Positions 47,747 through 52,444 of a DNA stretch of 52,444 bases are shown piece by piece. The stretch lies in NCBI GenBank assembly GCA_937937835.1, contig CALDBJ010000124.1, positions 1 through 52,444 on the forward strand. Reading direction: 5' to 3'. The stretch comes from an uncultured Collinsella sp. GTDB taxonomy: Bacteria > Actinomycetota > Coriobacteriia > Coriobacteriales > Coriobacteriaceae. Made by a program: the position numbers and the translations under genes. Each line of letters begins with the position of its first letter. Within the stretch, counting starts at the first letter, position 1. The notes under the pieces are model-generated. The model was not told the DNA's origin. It was given only the letters and a program-made list of their open reading frames with translations, and did not search any database.

Positions 47747-49744
47747 ATGGCAAAAAACACCGCAAACTATGGTAACGACAGTATTCGTCAGCTCAAGGAC
47801 GAGGAGCGCGTACGCCTGCGCCCCGCCGTCATCTTTGGCTCGGACGGGCTCGACGGCTGCGCGCATGCCGCCTTCGAGATCCTGTCCAACGCCGTTGACG
47901 AGGCGCGCCAGGGCTACGGCAAGCTCATCACCCTTACCGCCTTTCGCGATGGCTCCATTCAGGTAGAGGACAACGGCCGCGGCTGCCCGCTCGACTGGAA
48001 CCCTTCCGAGAAGCGCTTTAACTGGGAGCTCGTCTTTTGCGAGCTCTACGCCGGCGGCAAGTACAACAACAACCAGGGCGGCGACTACGACTTCTCGCTC
48101 GGTACCAACGGCCTGGGCTCCTGCGCGACCCAGTACGCCTCCGAATACATGGACGTCACGGTTTGGCGTGACGGCAACAAGTACTCCCTGCACTTTAAGA
48201 AGGGCAAGGTCGTCGGCGCCAAAAAGAAGGCACTCGAGATTGAGCCCAGCGACGAGGACCGTACCGGCACCACCATCAAGTGGCGCCCCGATCTTGAGGT
48301 CTTTACCTCCATCAGCATCCCCCACGATTGGTATCGCGAGACCATGCGCCGCCAGGCCGTGGTCAACGCCAACGTGACCTTCCGCCTGCGCATCGAGGGC
48401 GACGACGGCGAGTTTTCCGAAGAGGACTTTTGCTATCCCAAGGGCATCGAAGACTACGTACTCGAGAAGGTCGGTACCGACTACCTCACCGAGCCCTTCT
48501 TTATCGAGGCCGACCGTCGCGGTCGCGACCGCGAGGACCTGCCCGACTACAACGTAAAAATCACTGCTTGCATGTGCTTCTCGCGCACTTTCATGATGCA
48601 GGAGTACTACCACAACTCATCGTGGCTCGAGAACGGCGGCTCGCCCGAGAAGGCGGCCCGTAGCGCTCTGACCAGCGCCATCGATGCTTACATTAAGCAA
48701 CAGGGCAAGTACAACAAAAACGAGAGCGGCATCAAATGGCAGGACGTCCAGGACTGCCTGGTTCTGGTGACTAACTGCTTCTCCACCCAGACGTCCTACG
48801 AAAACCAGACTAAGAAGGCCATCAATAACCGCTTTATCCAGCAAGCCATGACTGCCTTCTTTAAGGAGCGCCTCTCGACCTACTTGATCGAGAACAAGGA
48901 CGCCGCCAATAAGATCATGGAGCAGGTGCTCATCAACAAGCGCTCGCGCGAGAACGCCGAGAAGACGCGCCAGAGTATCAAGACCAACCTGCAGCAGAAG
49001 ACCGACATGGCCAACCGCGTGCAGAAGTTCATCGACTGCCGCTCCAAGGACAAGAGCCGTCGCGAGATCTACATCGTAGAGGGCGACTCGGCAGCAGGCG
49101 CCATTCGCACCTCGCGCGATGCCGAGTTCCAGGGCGTTATGCCCGTCCGCGGCAAGATCCTCAACTGCCTGAAAGAGGACTATCCGCGCATCTTTAAGTC
49201 CGACATCATCATGGACCTCATGCGCGTGCTGGGCTGCGGTGTGGAGATCAAGGACAAGCGGATCAAGAACCTCGGTGCCTTTGACCTGGACAACCTCAAC
49301 TGGAACAAGGTCATCATCTGTACGGACGCCGATGTCGACGGTTATCACATCCGCACGCTCGTGCTCACCATGCTCTATCGCCTGGTGCCCACGCTTATCG
49401 ACGAAGGCTACGTGTATATCGCCGAGTCGCCGCTCTACGAGATCAACTGCAAAGAAAAGACCTACTTTGCCTACACCGAGCTCGAGAAGAACGGGATCCT
49501 CAAGGAGATTGGCGACCAGAAGTGCTCCATCAACCGCTCCAAGGGTCTTGGTGAGAACGATCCGGACATGATGTGGCTCACCACCATGAACCCCGAGACG
49601 CGTCGTCTGATCAAGGTGGAGCCCGAGGACGTCACCAAGATGGAGACCATGTTCAACCTGTTGCTGGGCAACGACGAGGCGGGCCGCAAGCGCCATATCT
49701 CCGAGCACGGCAAGGAATACCTGGACCAGCTGGACCTGCAATAG
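47747..49744 (+). CDS. parE: type IIA DNA topoisomerase subunit B, ParE-like
   Basis: A 665-residue ATPase subunit. The GHKL domain has the Mg2+-binding Asn in ILSNAVDEA near residue 45 and VEDNGRG near 77, an ATP-lid GTNGLGSC near 118, and a transducer region. The TOPRIM domain reads IVEGDSAAG near 443 and TDADVDGYHIRTL near 525; the catalytic Glu and Asp pair are present. GyrB insertion sequences are not obvious. With the gene downstream it forms a heterotetrameric enzyme for chromosome decatenation or relaxation, separate from gyrase. ATG follows a GAGAGAGCGAGT stretch. Confidence 0.93.
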   Translation: MAKNTANYGNDSIRQLKDEERVRLRPAVIFGSDGLDGCAHAAFEILSNAVDEARQGYGKLITLTAFRDGSIQVEDNGRGCPLDWNPSEKRFNWELVFCELYAGGKYNNNQGGDYDFSLGTNGLGSCATQYASEYMDVTVWRDGNKYSLHFKKGKVVGAKKKALEIEPSDEDRTGTTIKWRPDLEVFTSISIPHDWYRETMRRQAVVNANVTFRLRIEGDDGEFSEEDFCYPKGIEDYVLEKVGTDYLTEPFFIEADRRGRDREDLPDYNVKITACMCFSRTFMMQEYYHNSSWLENGGSPEKAARSALTSAIDAYIKQQGKYNKNESGIKWQDVQDCLVLVTNCFSTQTSYENQTKKAINNRFIQQAMTAFFKERLSTYLIENKDAANKIMEQVLINKRSRENAEKTRQSIKTNLQQKTDMANRVQKFIDCRSKDKSRREIYIVEGDSAAGAIRTSRDAEFQGVMPVRGKILNCLKEDYPRIFKSDIIMDLMRVLGCGVEIKDKRIKNLGAFDLDNLNWNKVIICTDADVDGYHIRTLVLTMLYRLVPTLIDEGYVYIAESPLYEINCKEKTYFAYTELEKNGILKEIGDQKCSINRSKGLGENDPDMMWLTTMNPETRRLIKVEPEDVTKMETMFNLLLGNDEAGRKRHISEHGKEYLDQLDLQ

Positions 49745-49789
49745 CAGCAAATCGATAACGACGGCCCATAAGAAGTTCAAGAGGAAATC

Positions 49790-52030
49790 GTGGCAAAGAA
49801 GAAGACGAAGAACCAGCCAAAGAAAAAGCAGGTCAACGCCGAGAACGTCATCGGCCTGCACTCCGAGGTCACCGACCAGCCGATCACGCAGACGCTCGAG
49901 GTCAACTACATGCCCTACGCCATGAGCGTCAACGTCTCGCGTGCGTTCCCCGAGATCGACGGCTTTAAGCCCTCGCACCGCAAGCTGCTCTACACCATGT
50001 ACAAGATGGGTCTGCTCAAGGGCGAGCGCCAGAAGAGCGCCAACATCGTGGGCCAAACCATGAAGCTCAACCCGCACGGCGATGCCGCGATCTACGAAAC
50101 GATGGTGCGTCTGGCAACCGGCAACGAAGCGCTGCTTGCCCCCTTCGTGGAGTCGAAGGGCAACTTTGGCAAGTATTATTCGGGCGACCTGAGCTACGCC
50201 GCCTCACGTTATACCGAGGCCAAGCTCTCCCCCATCAGCGCCGAGATCTTCAAGGACATCGACAAGGACCCGGTCGACTTCGTCGACAGCTACGACGGCG
50301 CCATGAAGGAACCGCGCCTGCTGCCTACCACGTTCCCCAATATTCTGGTTTCGGCCAACAAGGGCATCGGTGTCGCCATGGCGTCTGACATCTGCGGTTT
50401 CAACCTCAACGAGGTCTGCACCGCCACGATGCACTACCTGCAGGATCCCGACTGCGATCTGCTCGAGTACATGCCCATGCCCGACTTCTCGACCGGCGGC
50501 GAGATCATCTACCGCCGCGAGGAGATGGAAAAAATTGTCGAGACCGGCCTTGGCAGTTTCCAGATCCGCTCCCGCTGGCGTTGGATTCCCGAAGAGCGCA
50601 TCATCGAGGTCTACGAGATACCCTACACCACCAAGACCGATGTCATCATCGAGCGCATCGTCAAGCTCTCCAAAGAGGGCAAGGTCAAGGAGATCGCCGA
50701 CATCCGCGACGAGACCGACCTCTCGGGTCTGCGCATCGCTATCGACCTTAAGCGCGGCGTCGACCCCGACAAGCTCATGGCCAAGCTTTATCGCTCGACC
50801 ACGCTGCAGGATTCGTTCTCGTGCAACTTCAATGTGCTCGTCGACGGCTATCCCCGTGTTATGGGCGTGCGCCAGATCCTGCACGAGTGGGTCAAGTGGC
50901 GTATTGAGTCCACGCGCCGCCGCATTAACTTTGACCTGGGCAAAAAGTCCGAGCGCCTGCACCTGCTGCACGGCCTTGAGGCAATTCTGCTCGATATCGA
51001 CAAGGCCATCGCCATCATCCGCGGAACCAAACTCGAGGCCGAGGTCGTGCCCAACCTTATGAAGGGCTTCGACATCGACGAGACCCAGGCCGAGTTTGTT
51101 GCCGAGCTCAAGCTCCGTAACATCAACGAGGAGTATATTCTCAACCGCACCAAGGACGTCGCCAAGCTCGAGGGCGAGATTGCCGAGCTTGAGGAGATCC
51201 TCTCCAGCGAGGAGAACATCAAGAAGGTCATCAGCGACGAGCTGGCCGCGGTCAACAAGAAGTACGTAATGCCGCGCCGCACGGGCAGAATCGAGCCCCA
51301 TGAGGTTATCGAGGTGAGTTTGGAGCCCGAGGTCGAAGAGTACCCGGTCACCATCATGCTCTCGCGCGACGGCTACCTCAAGAAGATGACCGACCGCGTG
51401 CTCAAGAAGGCTGCCACGCTCAAGTACAAAGACGGTGACAAACCCTTTATCGAGTTCCCGTCCTCCAACACCCACGAGCTGCTGGTCTTTACCAACAAGA
51501 GCCAGGTATACAAGTGCAAGGTCGCGGCGTTTGAGGACACCAAGTCGGCCCAGCTGGGCTCGTACCTGCCGACCGATCTTGAGATGGAACCCGACGAGAA
51601 CGTCATCTGGGTCATCGATCCCGAGGACTACAAGGCCGACGTGCTGTTCGTCTTTGAGAACGGCCGCGTGGTGCGCGTCGCGCTTTCTGGATACGTCACC
51701 AAGACCAACCGCAAGCGCCTCAAGAACGCCATCTACGGTGGCAGCAAGCTACTGTATGCCCAGGTGCTCAACACAGATCGCGACATCGCGCTGGTCTCGA
51801 GCGACTACCGCCTGATGAACTTCAACACGTCGCTACTAAAGACCAAGACGACAACCAACACGCAGGGCGTCCAAGCCTTTACGGCCAAGAAGGGCCGCTC
51901 GGTCACCACTGTCGGCACAACCGAGGAGATTCTTGGCGCCGGCGTCTCGGCCGAGAAGTTCACCGCACAGAGCCTGCCCTCCGCCGGTGCCCTCATGAAA
52001 GAAAACGACATGCCGAGTTTGTTTGACTAG
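49790..52030 (+). CDS. parC: type IIA DNA topoisomerase subunit A, ParC-like
   Basis: A 746-residue breakage-reunion subunit. The winged-helix opening DGFKPSHRKLLYTMY near residue 60, the QTMKLNPHGDAAIYETM segment near 85, and the catalytic Tyr in AASRYTEAKLS near 143. The C-terminal domain is short (about 250 residues) with beta-pinwheel blades (YLKKMTDRVLKKAATLKYK; VFENGRVVRVALSGY). No GyrA-box QRRGGKG is visible, supporting ParC rather than GyrA. Start is GTG at 49790 with AGAGGAA. Starts 45 bp behind parE, so one operon. Ends before a strong hairpin. Confidence 0.92.
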   Translation: MAKKKTKNQPKKKQVNAENVIGLHSEVTDQPITQTLEVNYMPYAMSVNVSRAFPEIDGFKPSHRKLLYTMYKMGLLKGERQKSANIVGQTMKLNPHGDAAIYETMVRLATGNEALLAPFVESKGNFGKYYSGDLSYAASRYTEAKLSPISAEIFKDIDKDPVDFVDSYDGAMKEPRLLPTTFPNILVSANKGIGVAMASDICGFNLNEVCTATMHYLQDPDCDLLEYMPMPDFSTGGEIIYRREEMEKIVETGLGSFQIRSRWRWIPEERIIEVYEIPYTTKTDVIIERIVKLSKEGKVKEIADIRDETDLSGLRIAIDLKRGVDPDKLMAKLYRSTTLQDSFSCNFNVLVDGYPRVMGVRQILHEWVKWRIESTRRRINFDLGKKSERLHLLHGLEAILLDIDKAIAIIRGTKLEAEVVPNLMKGFDIDETQAEFVAELKLRNINEEYILNRTKDVAKLEGEIAELEEILSSEENIKKVISDELAAVNKKYVMPRRTGRIEPHEVIEVSLEPEVEEYPVTIMLSRDGYLKKMTDRVLKKAATLKYKDGDKPFIEFPSSNTHELLVFTNKSQVYKCKVAAFEDTKSAQLGSYLPTDLEMEPDENVIWVIDPEDYKADVLFVFENGRVVRVALSGYVTKTNRKRLKNAIYGGSKLLYAQVLNTDRDIALVSSDYRLMNFNTSLLKTKTTTNTQGVQAFTAKKGRSVTTVGTTEEILGAGVSAEKFTAQSLPSAGALMKENDMPSLFD

Positions 52031-52065
52031 GTACCACGGCAGAACCGCCATAGTTTTACAAAGCA

Positions 52066-52106
52066 GCGGGGCCCGGAGCGCAGCAATATCGCGCCCCGGG
52101 CCCCGC
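52066..52106 (+). terminator. strong hairpin behind parC-like gene
   Basis: GCGGGGCCCGGAGCGC (52066-52081) pairs with 52091-52106 with one mismatch over a 9-nt loop. It has no T-run but is the only hairpin behind the operon. Confidence 0.65.
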
Positions 52107-52170
52107 TCGTTGCGGAGGTCATCCTCGGAAATGTCGACGATACGGGGGCTTCCCGCACCGTCCTAAGCCG

Positions 52171-52227
52171 TTAGCAAAACTCGCAAAAGTTAGCAAAAGT
52201 TGCAAAAATTAGCAAAACTTGCAAAGG
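52171..52227. repeat. three tandem 19-bp repeats upstream of a short frame
   Basis: TTAGCAAAACTCGCAAAAG (52171-52189), then 52190-52208 and 52209-52227, each starting TTAGCAAAA and differing at four positions or fewer. The repeats lead into AAAGGAG before ATG 52234. They could be an operator array or an iteron-like site. Confidence 0.75.
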
Positions 52228-52233
52228 AGCCAC

Positions 52234-52394
52234 CATGGAGTACAGCAAATGGCTCCGCCATGCCAGGCATGCTCGAAGATATTATCGAGCGAACCAAAGA
52301 AGCGGCAGATAGCTACCTTTCACAGTCTCACGCGCGCATGAACGGCGTTCAAATTGGTCCAGTGGGCATCGATTGGACATATGTTCAAGGGTAG
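52234..52394 (+). pseudogene. possible truncated or frameshifted gene at the window edge
   Basis: A good ribosome site (AAAGGAG, then ATG at 52234) opens a frame of only 25 codons. The +1 frame from about 52259 continues with a coding-like peptide (MLEDIIERTKEAADSYLSQ...) to a stop at 52392-52394. Joining the two would need one frameshift. Behind the stop, 52396-52416 reads like an insertion-sequence end. I do not recognise the product. It may be a gene broken by an insertion. Confidence 0.4.
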
Positions 52395-52395
52395 T

Positions 52396-52444
52396 GTCGA
52401 GAAAGTTGGTGTAAGGGCCCTTGCGGCCCCTGTGTCCGATATCC
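52396..52444. mobile_element. possible insertion-sequence terminus at window edge
   Basis: The last bases read TGTCGAGAAAGTTGGTGTAA, the reverse complement of TTACACCAACTTTCTCGACA, the kind of terminal repeat seen in IS256-like elements. Only 50 bp are visible, no transposase is present, and the other end is outside the window. Confidence 0.3.

Noticed and set aside
48617..50077. 486-codon minus-strand frame across the two topoisomerase genes
   Set aside because: Shadow frame; it crosses the gap between parE and parC, whose products are unambiguous.

Overview
The window looks like a chromosomal segment of a high-GC, anaerobic, Gram-positive actinobacterium of the Coriobacteriia, most likely Collinsella or a close relative. 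This is inferred from the GC-rich, C/G-ending codon use, purine-rich AAGGAG-type ribosome sites, EFR1-type flavodoxin/ferredoxin proteins, an LAxTG-type wall-sorting signal, a CD1871A-like small CXXC protein and a second type IIA topoisomerase pair. I could not test it by database search. No tRNA, rRNA or CRISPR array was recognised.

Layout. 0.1-5.1 kb: a DMT exporter, uracil-DNA glycosylase (ung) and, on the minus strand, release factor 3 (prfC), a VUT/queuosine-precursor transporter and a short-chain dehydrogenase. 5.2-8.6 kb: a GntR/YtrA-type repressor with an ABC ATPase and permease behind a clear palindromic operator, an unusual inverted-repeat element, and a duplicated-half EamA transporter. 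8.6-11.9 kb: minus-strand flavodoxin-ferredoxin protein, ClC-family channel, LOG-family nucleotide hydrolase and a two-TM K+ channel. 12-18.5 kb: two sensory systems that join periplasmic solute-binding modules to hybrid histidine kinases, one fused in a single 945-aa protein and one split over two overlapping genes, with an FMN-binding protein between them. 18.7-23.9 kb: MalY-like C-S lyase, TrmO, an XRE/zinc-ribbon/TipAS regulator, glutaredoxin, a Dus enzyme and a second flavodoxin-ferredoxin.

24.1-30.3 kb is a probable Mg2+-transport island: two different P3B-type ATPases, a receiver-less OmpR-type DNA-binding protein between them, and a 51-residue Trp-rich single-TM peptide directly behind the second ATPase. 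30.5-35 kb holds an unknown membrane protein and a large fused ABC exporter. 35.2-39.1 kb is a redox module: a TlpA-like thioredoxin lipoprotein, a membrane polyferredoxin and a 48-residue CXXC membrane peptide, divergent from an OmpR-type response regulator and its kinase. 39.2-45.9 kb has a LuxR-type regulator, a 1455-aa surface protein with a twin-arginine-type leader and LAGTGD anchor, and a lipoprotein. 46.3-47.5 kb is an AT-rich DUF4143 ATPase, probably acquired. 47.7-52 kb is a ParE/ParC-type topoisomerase pair. The right edge has tandem 19-bp repeats, a truncated reading frame and what may be an insertion-sequence end.

Several genes were too short to be found by a 60-codon cut-off or carry TTG starts (30103-30258 and 37089-37235). 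They are the most interesting small genes here because both sit inside well-defined transport or redox operons. Two families of dispersed palindromic intergenic elements (copies at 11.9 and 22.0 kb, and an inverted pair at 7.4-7.6 kb) are not explained by the genes.
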